64,000 nucleotides of DNA from Thalassospira xianhensis MCCC 1A02616 (GCF_003326475.1 NZ_JPWA01000010.1:1-64000); one strand, 5' to 3'. Shown: positions 16,563-25,776, counted from the stretch's first letter. Numbers and translations: made by a program. The notes: generated from the letters alone by a model not told the origin.

Positions 16563-17420
16563 TCAGTTCTGATGAACCCGGTTCAGCCCTTCTTCCGGAT
16601 CGTCATCGGGTTCGCCGTCATCATCTTCTTCCTCGGCGCGAACTTCGTCCTGCTGGTGTTCGACCCCCATGCGGCGGTACGAACGATATGACAGCGGGAA
16701 GGTCGCAAAATAGACCGCAGCAATCACCGAAAGCGTCAGCCACGGCGAGGACACCAGAAACGCGACAGACGCCCCGAATGCCAGCATCAGCGGCAAAACC
16801 CATGCGCGCGGGACCTTGACCTTCTTGAATGAATAGGTCGGCATCCGCGACACCATCAGACCAGCAATCAACACACCATAAGGTGCAACGATATAGGGGC
16901 TGTCAAACACGCCACGCCCGAACTGGAAAGTCAGCACAATCGGCCACATCGCAAGTGCGGCTGCTGCCGGGGCAGGAACCCCGGTAAAGAAACGATAGGC
17001 CCAGGTCGGCAATTCCGGCTCGCCCAGCATCTGGGTATTGAACCGCGCCAGACGCAGGGCCATGCACACCGCAAACAGCAGCGACAAGGCCCAGCCAATC
17101 GGACCGAATTCATGCAGCGACCAGAAATACAGCATCATCGCCGGCGCGACACCAAAGCAGACAAAGTCCGAGAGACTGTCAAGCTCCGCGCCAAAGCGGC
17201 TGGATGCGTTCAGCATCCTCGCCAGACGGCCATCAAGGCCATCAATGATCCCGGCGATCAGGATGGCGGCAACCGCGGCTTCCCATCGATCCTGCATCGC
17301 AAAGCGGATCGAGGTCAAACCCGCACACATCCCCATCAGGGTCGCCACATTCGGCGCCAGACGGCTTAGTGACAATGCCTTGAACCGCCGGGGGCGGCTC
17401 TGTCGGATGCCGCCTGCCAT
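16563..17420 (-). CDS. pssA: CDP-diacylglycerol--serine O-phosphatidyltransferase
   Basis: Makes phosphatidylserine from CDP-diacylglycerol and serine at the inner membrane. The CDP-alcohol phosphatidyltransferase signature is intact: DGLDGRLARMLNASSRFGAELDSLSD (D-x2-DG-x2-AR-x8-G-x3-D-x3-D). Eight or so hydrophobic helices follow. The C-terminal ~35 residues are very acidic (DEVRAEEEDDDGEPDDDPEEG), an extension of unclear role. Its ATG overlaps the psd stop (TAATG at 17422-17418), so the two are translationally coupled and form the phosphatidylethanolamine pathway. Confidence 0.94.
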   Translation of the reverse strand: MAGGIRQSRPRRFKALSLSRLAPNVATLMGMCAGLTSIRFAMQDRWEAAVAAILIAGIIDGLDGRLARMLNASSRFGAELDSLSDFVCFGVAPAMMLYFWSLHEFGPIGWALSLLFAVCMALRLARFNTQMLGEPELPTWAYRFFTGVPAPAAAALAMWPIVLTFQFGRGVFDSPYIVAPYGVLIAGLMVSRMPTYSFKKVKVPRAWVLPLMLAFGASVAFLVSSPWLTLSVIAAVYFATFPLSYRSYRRMGVEHQQDEVRAEEEDDDGEPDDDPEEGLNRVHQN

Positions 17421-18187
17421 TAGCGGATCTCCCCGATTGCGGCTTCTGCCCCCTTGGCCGCAATATCGGCAAGGACGGTTTCACCGGCAATCGTGGTCTG
17501 ACCAACGATGACTTTGGGTTCGACACCTTCGGGCAGATAAACGTCAACGCGCGATCCGAAGCGGATCAGACCGAAACGTTCACCAGCTTTCAACTGCGAA
17601 CCACGACCGACATCGCAAAGAATACGACGCGCAACCAGACCGGCAATCTGGACAACACCAAACTCGCGGCCTTCTTTGTCACGCACCAGAAGAATCTGAC
17701 GTTCGTTGTTTTCCGATGCCTTGTCGAGTTCCGCATTGACGAATTTTCCGGGCACATAGGCCTCGCCAATAATTTCGCCATTGACCGGACAACGGTTCAC
17801 ATGAACGTTGAACACGTTCATGAAGATCGAAACACGCGTGCGCGGCGTTTTATCGTCCAGTTCGAGTTCCTTAGGCAGTGGTGCCTTGGAAATCATGCAA
17901 ACACGGCCATCCGCCGGCGAAATGACGAGATTCTCGTCAACCGGAGTAATACGGTCCGGATCACGGAAGAAATAGGCACACCAGAGTGTCAGGATCACAC
18001 CGATCCAGCCCAGCGGTTCGGCAATCAGAAACAGAACCACGGTGATCGCCGCGAAAATCGCCACGAATTTCCAGCCTTCGGGATTGATCGGCACAAGAAC
18101 GGATTTCAAAGTCTTTATTCCCTGGTTGCCATGGGTAAGGGCATAACAATTCCGGCAATGATTACCGGTCGGCCGCGTTACTACCAT
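17420..18187 (-). CDS. psd: Phosphatidylserine decarboxylase proenzyme
   Basis: Decarboxylates phosphatidylserine to phosphatidylethanolamine. It is the short PSD type with an N-terminal membrane helix ([25 protein letters not shown]), [25 protein letters not shown], and the self-cleavage site FGS in [13 protein letters not shown], which yields the pyruvoyl Ser. The start is uncertain. The longest frame begins at 18187, but its first ~24 residues look non-family; TTG at 18109 with AGGGAA upstream ([13 protein letters not shown]) is a good alternative. It is the first gene of psd-pssA. Confidence 0.92.
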   Translation of the reverse strand: MVVTRPTGNHCRNCYALTHGNQGIKTLKSVLVPINPEGWKFVAIFAAITVVLFLIAEPLGWIGVILTLWCAYFFRDPDRITPVDENLVISPADGRVCMISKAPLPKELELDDKTPRTRVSIFMNVFNVHVNRCPVNGEIIGEAYVPGKFVNAELDKASENNERQILLVRDKEGREFGVVQIAGLVARRILCDVGRGSQLKAGERFGLIRFGSRVDVYLPEGVEPKVIVGQTTIAGETVLADIAAKGAEAAIGEIR

Positions 18188-18221
18188 CTAGTGATGACAA
18201 AGGGCAACGCAACCTGCAAAT

Positions 18222-18259
18222 AAAAAGGGGCAAAACACCATTATCACGTGTTTTGCCCC
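18222..18259 (-). terminator. Terminator of the LysM gene
   Basis: Perfect 12-bp stem GGGGCAAAACAC (18227-18238) / GTGTTTTGCCCC (18248-18259) with a 9-nt loop. On the minus strand it is followed by TTTTT, as expected for a gene transcribed leftward. Confidence 0.88.
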
Positions 18260-18275
18260 CGGAAAAGAAATGCAG

Positions 18276-19433
18276 TTACTGCTGTGCCGTCCCATTTTCC
18301 GGAAGCGCAAAAATCTGCCCCGGATAAATCAGGTCCGGATCACGGATCTGTTTGCGATTCTGGTTGTAAATCACCCAGTATTGCAGGCCGTCGCCATAGG
18401 TTCGGCGTGCAATCCGCCACAGGCTGTTGCCCGGCTGCACAACATAACGCGAACCCGGTTCCAGAATCTGATCTGGACGGGCACGTTCAAACGGCAATTC
18501 GACGCGTGCGGTTACCTTGTCAGACGGATCAAGCTGATCGGCGCGTAGCTGATACTGGCCCGGTTCGATCGGCTCACCGATTGTCAGAGCCCAGTTGCCA
18601 TCTTCCCCGGTCGTTGCACTGCCGACAAATTTGTTATCAAGGTAAACACGGACGCTGGTGTCATCATCGGCCTTGCCAGACATGGCAACACGACCTTCTT
18701 CGTCATAATCGACAACATCAATCGACAGGCGTGGCATGGCGGCGGCAGGTTGTTCCCCGGTTGCAGCAGGCATTTCCGATCCCTGCGGCATGGCCTGGGC
18801 CAGTTCGCGGGCGGTTTCCTTGCTCATATCTTCGGGGGCCGGTCCCTGCAGAACGGTGGCAGCCCCCCCTTCCTTGGGAACCCGCATCGCAATGATCGGC
18901 TGTTCGGCGCTATCGCCGTCTTTTGCGGCATCATCCGGCGATTGGCCAGCCGTTGCGGCTTCGCCCGACGCCGGTTTTTCAGGAATCAGGACCACAACAT
19001 TGTCATCGCCTTTGTAAATTTCACCAGTGCTGTCTTCGGATTCAAGCGACAGTTCCCGATCACCGCTTGCCAGAGGTTTCTCGGGCAAAACCACCCATTC
19101 ACCGCGTTCATCGGCGGTTGCCTGCCCGATAACTTCGTCACCCTCGCGGATGCGCACGGTGCTGTTCGGGGCAGCGCGACCAGCAATCACGGCATTGCCA
19201 TCCGGGCCGATGCGCACAACGTCAAAGCTCGGCGTGCGAACTTCGGGTGCGGCGTCGGTTTGTTCCGGCGCGGCCTGCTGCGTGTTTCCGGCATCCGGTG
19301 TCACTGCGGGCGGTGCTGTTGTTCGTGCCGGCGTATCGGCTTCGTCTACCGACTGTGTCAGCATGTAATTCAACGAGATCGCGGCAACAATCAGCAAAAC
19401 GCCAATGATGACGAGGATATAAGGTCTTTTCAC
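18276..19433 (-). CDS. Membrane-anchored LysM-domain cell-wall protein
   Basis: 385 aa. An N-terminal signal anchor (YILVIIGVLLIVAAISLNYM) precedes a Pro/Ala/Thr-rich linker. Two Ig/bacterial-Ig-like repeats follow (VRIGPDGNAVIAGRAAPNSTVRI...GEWVV and VDYDEEGRVAMSGKADDDTSVRVYL...GNWALTI), joined by an Ala/Glu-rich segment. The C-terminal LysM domain (YVVQPGNSLWRIARRTYGDGLQYWVIYNQN...LIYPGQIFALP) binds peptidoglycan. The role is probably in envelope integrity. It stands as a single gene with its own terminator. Confidence 0.9.
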   Translation of the reverse strand: MKRPYILVIIGVLLIVAAISLNYMLTQSVDEADTPARTTAPPAVTPDAGNTQQAAPEQTDAAPEVRTPSFDVVRIGPDGNAVIAGRAAPNSTVRIREGDEVIGQATADERGEWVVLPEKPLASGDRELSLESEDSTGEIYKGDDNVVVLIPEKPASGEAATAGQSPDDAAKDGDSAEQPIIAMRVPKEGGAATVLQGPAPEDMSKETARELAQAMPQGSEMPAATGEQPAAAMPRLSIDVVDYDEEGRVAMSGKADDDTSVRVYLDNKFVGSATTGEDGNWALTIGEPIEPGQYQLRADQLDPSDKVTARVELPFERARPDQILEPGSRYVVQPGNSLWRIARRTYGDGLQYWVIYNQNRKQIRDPDLIYPGQIFALPENGTAQQ

Positions 19434-19656
19434 CGGTAATATCCTTGAACGGTGGTTATGATTATTACGGGTGGCGTCGAAATCTTGTAACTGGCAGTCA
19501 TTAAGTCCCCCAAGCGCCCCACCCGACGCGTTAGTTCGAAACTTGTACTACTTTCGGCACACAGTTTCCATAACGTAACAAACCGAGATTACAGTGCAAC
19601 AGTTAGGCAAAGATGAATAGAATCAGCGCTTTTGGTCAAGCCTTGTCCCACATTCC

Positions 19657-20643
19657 TTAAGGAATTGACTGCATTGTCGCCCCGATATAGGCCACAAGTG
19701 CCGCCACAAGCACCGGTAGTGCCAGAACCGATAACCGCACCAGCATCGCCAGAACCGCGCCGCCCGCCCCGGCATTCGCACCGATATCGACTGGCAAAAG
19801 CGCCACAATTCGCGCAGCCCCTGATCCGGCAAACACCACCAGAACCAGAACCGCCATCGCAAATGCCGACGCTGGTGCTGCCAGCATCACGCCAGATGCA
19901 CTTGCCATCAGTGCAGTACTGATCGCCAGCCACAACGCGGCCCGATATTGCGGGGCGGCCTTTTCGGAAATCAGCGCCACCAAAAGGGCGACCGAAAGAC
20001 CGGCCTGAAAAACCACCTGATCGCGCAGACCGAACTGGGCGGCGATAATCCCCTGCCCGACCGCAAGCGCCACAAAGGTCGCAACTGGTGCCGGTCTTGC
20101 GACATCCTCGTTGCTTGTGACATTGGATTTTGTCGATGTTTTGGCGGATTTTGCGGATTTGACGTTCTTTTTGCCCCTGCCCTTGGCCGTGCCCGGGTCT
20201 TCGTCCTCGTCAAAGTTCGGGCGTGTGACCCACAGAAAGGACGCCCCGATCAGGATATAGGCACCCCATACCAGCGTCACCAACCCTCCCGGATGATACA
20301 AAAGCCCGGTAATCGGAGCCGCCAGAACCAGCCAACCGCCCAGCAACATCAGAATGGCCGCAACAATCGCACAAGGCCGAGCCCGCAGATGTGCAAAATC
20401 AAGGATCGCGCCACAAACCCCGCCTAGCACCAGCATAAGAAGTGCTGCCCCCACACCACCACGCGCGGTTTCCGGCAAACCGATGGCCGCCGGAACAGCC
20501 ACCGCTACCGCGGGGATGACAGCAGCCAGTACCATGCGACGGGCCATTGCCCGCTCAAGCCCCAGCCAAAGGGCGAGCATCAAAACCGTGGCGATAACAC
20601 CGGACACCAGAATGGCGAGCCAAAAGGGACTGTCGACAAACAC
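19657..20643 (-). CDS. Polytopic membrane protein of unknown function
   Basis: 328 aa, rich in Ala, Leu and Val, with about ten predicted membrane segments in two blocks separated by a Lys/Asp/Ser-rich cytoplasmic linker (FDEDEDPGTAKGRGKKNVKSAKSAK). No transporter or enzyme signature is recognised. The two-block layout hints at an internal repeat, but I cannot align the halves with confidence. It lies alone between the LysM gene and the LOG-family gene. Confidence 0.7.
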   Translation of the reverse strand: MFVDSPFWLAILVSGVIATVLMLALWLGLERAMARRMVLAAVIPAVAVAVPAAIGLPETARGGVGAALLMLVLGGVCGAILDFAHLRARPCAIVAAILMLLGGWLVLAAPITGLLYHPGGLVTLVWGAYILIGASFLWVTRPNFDEDEDPGTAKGRGKKNVKSAKSAKTSTKSNVTSNEDVARPAPVATFVALAVGQGIIAAQFGLRDQVVFQAGLSVALLVALISEKAAPQYRAALWLAISTALMASASGVMLAAPASAFAMAVLVLVVFAGSGAARIVALLPVDIGANAGAGGAVLAMLVRLSVLALPVLVAALVAYIGATMQSIP

Positions 20644-21006
20644 GTTGGGCGATCCTGCCTTCTTGTTGTTTCGTTTTCAAACCTGCGAGCGGAACGGCAT
20701 TGCGCGCGCAGGCGCTGATATCCATCCCACAATCAGGTTCAGAACCTGTTAACCATCGGCGAAAAATTCGCCCCGGCTTATCGCGCCCGATCATGCCGAT
20801 TGCCAAGGCAAAAATGCGGCAGGGTTCACATGCGATCAATACTGGCTGTCACAGGATCTTCGCAAAGGAAACTATTGACCCGATGATGGCGCAATAGGCT
20901 ATGCTTGGCCTGTAGACGGGCCACATCGCCGGTCGGCATGGCGTGTTGCGTACGCCAAGACCGGGCGAAAGTTACCTGCGAGATAACAACAAAGAGGCAG
21001 GTTGCC

Positions 21007-21591
21007 ATGACAAGAGTAAAATCGATCTGTGTTTTTTGCGGCGCTTCGAACGGCAAAAACCCCCAGCACATGGAAAACGCGATTGCGTTTGGCAAAATGA
21101 TGGCCGAACGCGGTATTGCGCTGGTTTACGGCGGCGGGCGCATCGGCCTTATGGGGGCGGTTGCCGACGCGGTGATGAAAAACGGCGGCAAGGTCATCGG
21201 CATCATCCCCGCTCATCTTGACGATATCGAGGTCGGCCATAAGGGCCTGACCGAACTGATCGTCTGCAAATCGATGTATGAGCGCAAGGTTGAGATGTTC
21301 AAACGTTCGGACGCCTTTGTCACGCTTGCTGGCGGCCTTGGCAGCCTTGACGAAGCGTTCGAGGCACTGACCCTTCGCCAGCTTGGCATCCATGACAAGC
21401 CGCTGGTATTCCTAAATGCGCTGGGATACTGGGACAAATGCCTTGATATGATTGATGGCATCATCGAGGACGGCTTTGCGCGTGAGAGCAACCGCAACCT
21501 GTTTACGGTTGCCGAAACCCTTGATCAGGTTTTCGAACAGCTTGAAGCCGAACCCGCCCCGAAATTCGACCCGCGCGAAAAGCTTCTCTAA
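21007..21591 (+). CDS. LOG-family protein (TIGR00730-type nucleotide phosphoribohydrolase)
   Basis: 194 aa. Members release free bases from nucleoside 5'-monophosphates (cytokinin activation in plants and some bacteria) or related nucleotides. The fold is visible: SICVFCGASNGKNP, ALVYGGGRIGLMGAVADAVMKNGGKVIGIIP, catalytic SMYERKVEMF, and the phosphate-binding loop. That loop reads LAGGLGSLDE instead of the usual PGGxGTxEE, a variant that keeps the Gly residues and the Glu. ATG at 21007 is preceded by GAGGC. A strong terminator follows. Confidence 0.9.
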   Translation: MTRVKSICVFCGASNGKNPQHMENAIAFGKMMAERGIALVYGGGRIGLMGAVADAVMKNGGKVIGIIPAHLDDIEVGHKGLTELIVCKSMYERKVEMFKRSDAFVTLAGGLGSLDEAFEALTLRQLGIHDKPLVFLNALGYWDKCLDMIDGIIEDGFARESNRNLFTVAETLDQVFEQLEAEPAPKFDPREKLL

Positions 21592-21614
21592 GCACGGTTT
21601 TCGGCCAATACATC

Positions 21615-21652
21615 AAATCCGCAAGATCGCAATATCTTGCGGATTTTTCTTT
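21615..21652 (+). terminator. Terminator after the LOG-family gene
   Basis: Perfect 13-bp stem AAATCCGCAAGAT / ATCTTGCGGATTT (21615-21627 / 21634-21646), 6-nt loop, then TTCTTT. Confidence 0.92.
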
Positions 21653-21697
21653 GTCAAATTCCAATTAATATACTGATATTACGTTTATTTTAGAACT

Positions 21698-21711
21698 TTG
21701 ACATATATCAT
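21698..21711. promoter_or_regulatory. FNR/Anr-type box upstream of cytochrome c peroxidase
   Basis: TTGACATATATCAT is one mismatch per half from TTGAT-N4-ATCAA. It lies 60 bp before the start codon. Oxygen-responsive control of ccp genes by FNR-type regulators is established in other proteobacteria. Confidence 0.45.
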
Positions 21712-21770
21712 CGTGGCTGCATTTTACGCCTGCTTTACTTCCCGAACCACCATCATTTGGGAGAGAGCAA

Positions 21771-22850
21771 ATGAAATCATATCGTGGTTTAGCGGGCTGC
21801 CTTGTTTCGGTTACTGCCATGCTGGGGATCGCCGGGAGCGTTCTTGCAGCAGAAACACCATCGCCTGCCGATCTGCGCGACGCCGCCCTTGAACATTTCG
21901 AAGTCATTCCGTCAATGGTACCGGCCGTTTCGGGCAATGCTGTTACCCGGGAAAAAGTCGAACTGGGCAAGATGCTGTTTTTTGATCCGCGTCTGTCATC
22001 CAGTGCGCTGATTTCGTGCAATACCTGCCACAATCTGGGAATGGGCGGGGATGACAACCTTGAAACATCCATTGGCCACGGCTGGCAGAAAGGACCGCGT
22101 AATGCCCCGACCGTGCTGAATGCCGTATTCAACGAAGCGCAGTTCTGGGATGGCCGCGCCGAGGATCTCAAAGCACAGGCCAAAGGCCCGGTTCAGGCCG
22201 GGGTTGAAATGGCCAGCACCCCCGAACGTGTCGTCGAAGTACTGAAAAGCATGGGCGATTATGTGCAGAAATTCGCCCACGCCTTCCCGGGTGAAGCAGA
22301 TCCGGTAACGTTTGATAATATGGCCAGAGCAATCGAGGCGTTTGAAGCAACCCTGATTACCCCGGCATCGCGATTTGACCAGTTCCTGGAAGGCAACGAT
22401 GCCATCCTGACCAAAACCGAAATGTCCGGGCTTGAACTGTTCATCGATACCGGTTGTGCATCCTGCCATAACGGCGTGAATGTCGGCGGGACCGGTTATT
22501 ACCCGTTCGGCGTTGTTGAACAACCCGGTGCCGAAATCCTGCCACCCGATGACAAGGGCCGCTTTGCCGTCACCCAGACCGCGACGGATGACTATGTCTT
22601 CCGCGCCGGTCCGCTTCGCAATATCGCGCTGACGGCTCCCTATTTCCATTCAGGCAAGGTCTGGAATCTGGAACAGGCCGTTGCGATCATGAGTTCCAGC
22701 CAGCTTGGTGCCGAACTTGATAGCAATCAGATCAAGGCGATTACCGCCTTCCTTATGACCCTGACCGGGGAAGCACCGCGTGTGGAATATCCGATCCTGC
22801 CGGTCAGCACCGAGACCACACCCAAACCGGCCGCAATGGTCGCAAACTGA
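21771..22850 (+). CDS. Di-haem cytochrome c peroxidase
   Basis: 359 aa periplasmic enzyme that reduces hydrogen peroxide with electrons from c-type cytochromes. The signal peptide ends near AAETPS (residue ~27). Two haem c sites are at residues 83-87 (CNTCH) and 229-233 (CASCH). ELGKMLFFDPRLS, APTVLNAVFNEAQFWDGRAEDL and GPLRNIALTAPYFHSGKVWNLEQAV are bacterial CCP/MauG family signatures; the conserved distal segment supports a true peroxidase rather than MauG. It is a single gene with an FNR-like site upstream and a terminator behind. Confidence 0.93.
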   Translation: MKSYRGLAGCLVSVTAMLGIAGSVLAAETPSPADLRDAALEHFEVIPSMVPAVSGNAVTREKVELGKMLFFDPRLSSSALISCNTCHNLGMGGDDNLETSIGHGWQKGPRNAPTVLNAVFNEAQFWDGRAEDLKAQAKGPVQAGVEMASTPERVVEVLKSMGDYVQKFAHAFPGEADPVTFDNMARAIEAFEATLITPASRFDQFLEGNDAILTKTEMSGLELFIDTGCASCHNGVNVGGTGYYPFGVVEQPGAEILPPDDKGRFAVTQTATDDYVFRAGPLRNIALTAPYFHSGKVWNLEQAVAIMSSSQLGAELDSNQIKAITAFLMTLTGEAPRVEYPILPVSTETTPKPAAMVAN

Positions 22851-22920
22851 TCCCACAGGGGTGTGGAAAAGCAGAAAGTATCCGCAAAGGTGCGAACCCC
22901 GACACGCTCTTTGCGAACCT

Positions 22921-22954
22921 GCCGCCCGACACAACCCGGGCGGCATTTCTTTTG
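22921..22954 (+). terminator. Terminator after cytochrome c peroxidase
   Basis: Perfect 8-bp stem GCCGCCCG (22922-22929) / CGGGCGGC (22938-22945) followed by ATTTCTTTT. It overlaps the region before the convergent LysR stop. Confidence 0.8.
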
Positions 22955-22955
22955 C

Positions 22956-23882
22956 CTATTTCAGTTCCATGCCGTCACCACCATAGGCCCGCGCACCTGA
23001 TAACTGAATCACCCGGCGCTTATACATATCGGCGACCCAGTTGGTGGCCTGCTTGATACCTTCGGCCGCCCGCAGATCGCGATGAACAATCAGCCAGATA
23101 TCGGAATCCAGCGTCTCTATCGGGCGCGAAACCCGTGTCAGTGCCGGGTCACAGTCGCCCAGGAAGCACGGCAAAATCCCTGCACCGATGCCGGTGCGTA
23201 GTGCATTTTGCAACATCGCGGTATTCCCCGCACGAAATAGTGGTTTGTTGCCGTCAATGTTGGCCAGCAACCAGCGCTGGCTTTCATACAGATCAAATTC
23301 CTCGGAAAAACAGATCCACGGCGCATCCGCAAACACACGATCCGGTCCCATGTCACGCATGTCATACGCCAATTTCTCGGTCGCATAGACCGCGCAGGAA
23401 ATAGTCCCAAGTCGCTTGGTAATAAAATCCCCGGTCAGGGGCAAACCATGCCGAACGGCAAAATCCGCCTCGCGCTTGGTCAGCAATTGGGTATCATCGG
23501 ATTGCCGGATTTCAAGGTAAAGACCGTCGGGTTTACTATCGATCTGACCTGCCAGAAACAGCGCCGACCACGCACTGGCCGTCAGGCGGACCTGCCGGTC
23601 ACGAATGCCCGATATAGCATCACCCTGCCGATGAAACGCAAAGGCGGCTTCTTCCATGGCCTCGGCGCGCGGGCGCAAATCGCGTCCGGCCTCTGTCATC
23701 CGCAATCCTTCGGGCAGGCGATCAAACAGCACCACCCCAACAACGTCTTCAAGGGCAGACAAATGCCGCCCCAATGTCGGCTGGCTGACGCCAAGCTCCT
23801 GCGAGGCAGCCCTTAGACTGCCGGTACGCGCAAGTGCCAGGAACACGCGAATATGATCCCAATCCGGTTTTTTGGTTGTCAT
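22956..23882 (-). CDS. LysR-family transcriptional regulator
   Basis: 308 aa. The N-terminal winged HTH is DHIRVFLALARTGSLRAASQELGVSQPTLGRHLSALEDVVGVVLFDR, and the effector-binding domain follows from about residue 90. The sequence immediately upstream (23920-23956) carries an operator-like motif that recurs before the EamA transporter at 25865, so that transporter is the likely target. The intervening Rrf2/flavoprotein pair would then be an insertion between regulator and target. Confidence 0.92.
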   Translation of the reverse strand: MTTKKPDWDHIRVFLALARTGSLRAASQELGVSQPTLGRHLSALEDVVGVVLFDRLPEGLRMTEAGRDLRPRAEAMEEAAFAFHRQGDAISGIRDRQVRLTASAWSALFLAGQIDSKPDGLYLEIRQSDDTQLLTKREADFAVRHGLPLTGDFITKRLGTISCAVYATEKLAYDMRDMGPDRVFADAPWICFSEEFDLYESQRWLLANIDGNKPLFRAGNTAMLQNALRTGIGAGILPCFLGDCDPALTRVSRPIETLDSDIWLIVHRDLRAAEGIKQATNWVADMYKRRVIQLSGARAYGGDGMELK

Positions 23883-23919
23883 CGGGGGCCTCGGTTGGTG
23901 GTGGGGCGCGATACAGGAT

Positions 23920-23956
23920 TGAATAACGGACTATCAAACAACCCCGTCATTATTCA
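23920..23956. promoter_or_regulatory. Shared LysR-type operator, copy at lysR
   Basis: TGAATAAC (23920-23927), ATCAAACA (23933-23940) and TTATTCA (23950-23956). The outer elements TGAATAA/TTATTCA are an inverted repeat. The same three blocks recur with the same spacing at 25777-25813. Confidence 0.6.
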
Positions 23957-24034
23957 TTATTGGATCACCACCTGCCCCGCAAGTCATGGTTGCACGAACA
24001 CCGATGCAGAACCGCAAGCATTTGGAAGATATGA

Positions 24035-24553
24035 CTATTCGGGATCGTTCGATTTGGGATGATGGTCAAAAATGCTGCCCGGCCCTGTCCATTTGCCATC
24101 AGGTTCGGTCGGCCAGCGTTGATCGACATCGGCGGCAAGATCGGCCAGCGTGACCGACGCAAACCGTTCAAGCAAAAGTTTTTCGGCCGCGTCAAACGAA
24201 CTGCCAAGGGCGGCATTCACCGCCTGTTCAACCAGACATTCGGGGTGTTCGACCGCAACCCCCATGGCAAAGATCGACGGGTTGCCAAGCGCATTATGGA
24301 TATCAAGAAACGTGATTTCCGATAACGGACGAATGATCACCCATCCGCCGCCATGGCCCTTTTCGGATCGCACATAGCCCGCGTCACGCAGCCCCGCCAT
24401 GGTCCGCCTGACGACAACCGGATTGGTATCAAGCATCCGGGCAATCATGTCGGACGTCATCGCACCGCCAAACCGGTCCATGTGGATCAGGACATGCAAC
24501 ATGCGGGAAAGGCGGCTGTCACGGCGCATCAACGGTTTCCTTGGGGCTGGCAT
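24035..24553 (-). CDS. Rrf2-family transcriptional regulator
   Basis: 172 aa. Winged HTH near the N-terminus (LSRMLHVLIHMDRFGGAMTSDMIARMLDTNPVVVRRTMAGLRDAGYV), then the Rrf2 beta-hairpin (SEKGHGGGWVIIRPLSEITFLDI). Only one Cys lies in the ligand region (EHPECLVEQAVNAAL), so the three-Cys Fe-S set of IscR/NsrR is absent; it resembles YwnA-type members that sense redox by other means. It is divergent from the flavoprotein gene across 132 bp, its probable target. An internal Met at residue 9 is an alternative start. Confidence 0.9.
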   Translation of the reverse strand: MPAPRKPLMRRDSRLSRMLHVLIHMDRFGGAMTSDMIARMLDTNPVVVRRTMAGLRDAGYVRSEKGHGGGWVIIRPLSEITFLDIHNALGNPSIFAMGVAVEHPECLVEQAVNAALGSSFDAAEKLLLERFASVTLADLAADVDQRWPTEPDGKWTGPGSIFDHHPKSNDPE

Positions 24554-24615
24554 TCATCATATCCCAGACTATCGGGCTTTGGCGCATATTCGCAACACCA
24601 AAAGTTTCAAGATGC

Positions 24616-24650
24616 TTGACTCCAGAAAGTTACGACACTTATAAAGTTAC
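24616..24650 (+). promoter_or_regulatory. Sigma70-type promoter with direct-repeat operator
   Basis: TTGACT (24616-24621) and TTATAA (24639-24644) are 17 bp apart, a near-ideal promoter for the flavoprotein gene. AAAGTTAC occurs twice (24626-24633 and 24643-24650), once in the spacer and once over the -10, 17 bp apart. This would suit repression by the divergent Rrf2 protein. Confidence 0.6.
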
Positions 24651-24685
24651 ATGATTAATTTTAAGGTATCACAGGAGTTCCGATC

Positions 24686-25675
24686 ATGTCTGACGCCACC
24701 CCCACCCCGTCCGCAACCCAAGCGGTTTCGATGCCTGATTCCGAAAAACTTTATGACGTGATCATCATCGGTGCCGGTTTTGCTGGCCTGTCCGCCGCGA
24801 TGCAACTGGCGCGCGCCCGAAAGCAGATATGCATCATTGATGCAGGACTATCGCGCAACCGGTTTGCCGCGGCCTCACACGGATTTTTCGGTCTTGATGG
24901 CAAAAGCCCGGATGAAATTTCGCGACTTGCGATTGGCCAGATCAGGGCCTACCCCACCGTCAGCATTGTGCACGGTATGGCAAAAGCGGCGAGCCGACTG
25001 GAACCGGATACAGCCGGAACCGGGAACGAAGACAACAACCGTTTCAAAGTGTCGCTTGATGACGGCCGCCGCTTTCAGGCGCGTCGCCTGATCCTTGCCA
25101 CCGGGGTCGTCGATACCCTGCCCGATATTCCCGGCCTGATAACGCGTTGGGGCAAAACGGTCCTGCATTGCCCCTATTGCCACGGATATGAGGTCCGAGA
25201 CCGGGAACTTGGCGTGCTGGCAACCGGGCCGATGTCCACCCATCAGGCAATGATGATCCCCGACTGGGGCCCCACGACCTTTTTCACGCAGGGGAAATAC
25301 GAACCGGAACCCGAAATCCGTACCCAGATGGATGCGCGCGGCATCGCGATTGAACAAAGCCCGATTGTCGAACTGATCGGTGCAGCCCCCGACCTTGAAG
25401 CCGTTAAACTGGCTGACGGGCGCAGTATGCCCATCCAGGCATTGTTTGCCGGACCAACAGTTTCCATGACCAATCCACTTGCGGAAATGCTGGGCTGCGC
25501 GTTCGAGGCAGGCTTTGCCGGACCGTTCATCAAAGTCGATGCATCACAGGAAACCAGTATCCCCGGCGTCTTTGCCGCAGGCGATGCCGCCACCGCACGG
25601 CATAATGCGACGCTGGCATCCGCAGCCGGAGTTCTGGCCGGGGTTGGAGTGCATCAATCGTTGATTTTTAGCTGA
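24686..25675 (+). CDS. Thioredoxin-reductase-like NAD(P)/FAD oxidoreductase
   Basis: 329 aa. FAD-binding Rossmann motif VIIIGAGFAGLSAAMQLARA near residue 29, ATG motif LILATGVVDTLPDIPG, the CPYCHGYE sequence carrying a CxxC at the position of the TrxB redox pair, and the C-terminal FAD motif IPGVFAAGDAAT. The second nucleotide-binding region is degenerate (LGVLATGPMSTHQAMMI), so NADPH use is uncertain. AGGAG precedes ATG 24686. It is likely under control of the divergent Rrf2 regulator, which fits a role in redox stress. Confidence 0.9.
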   Translation: MSDATPTPSATQAVSMPDSEKLYDVIIIGAGFAGLSAAMQLARARKQICIIDAGLSRNRFAAASHGFFGLDGKSPDEISRLAIGQIRAYPTVSIVHGMAKAASRLEPDTAGTGNEDNNRFKVSLDDGRRFQARRLILATGVVDTLPDIPGLITRWGKTVLHCPYCHGYEVRDRELGVLATGPMSTHQAMMIPDWGPTTFFTQGKYEPEPEIRTQMDARGIAIEQSPIVELIGAAPDLEAVKLADGRSMPIQALFAGPTVSMTNPLAEMLGCAFEAGFAGPFIKVDASQETSIPGVFAAGDAATARHNATLASAAGVLAGVGVHQSLIFS

Positions 25676-25776
25676 CGTTTAGCTGATTGGCGACCAATCA
25701 ACTGTCATCCATATTCCTGCCCCGCCATTGGCTGAATATCTGGCTGATGGTGGGATGTCGCCGCGTGATACAAATT

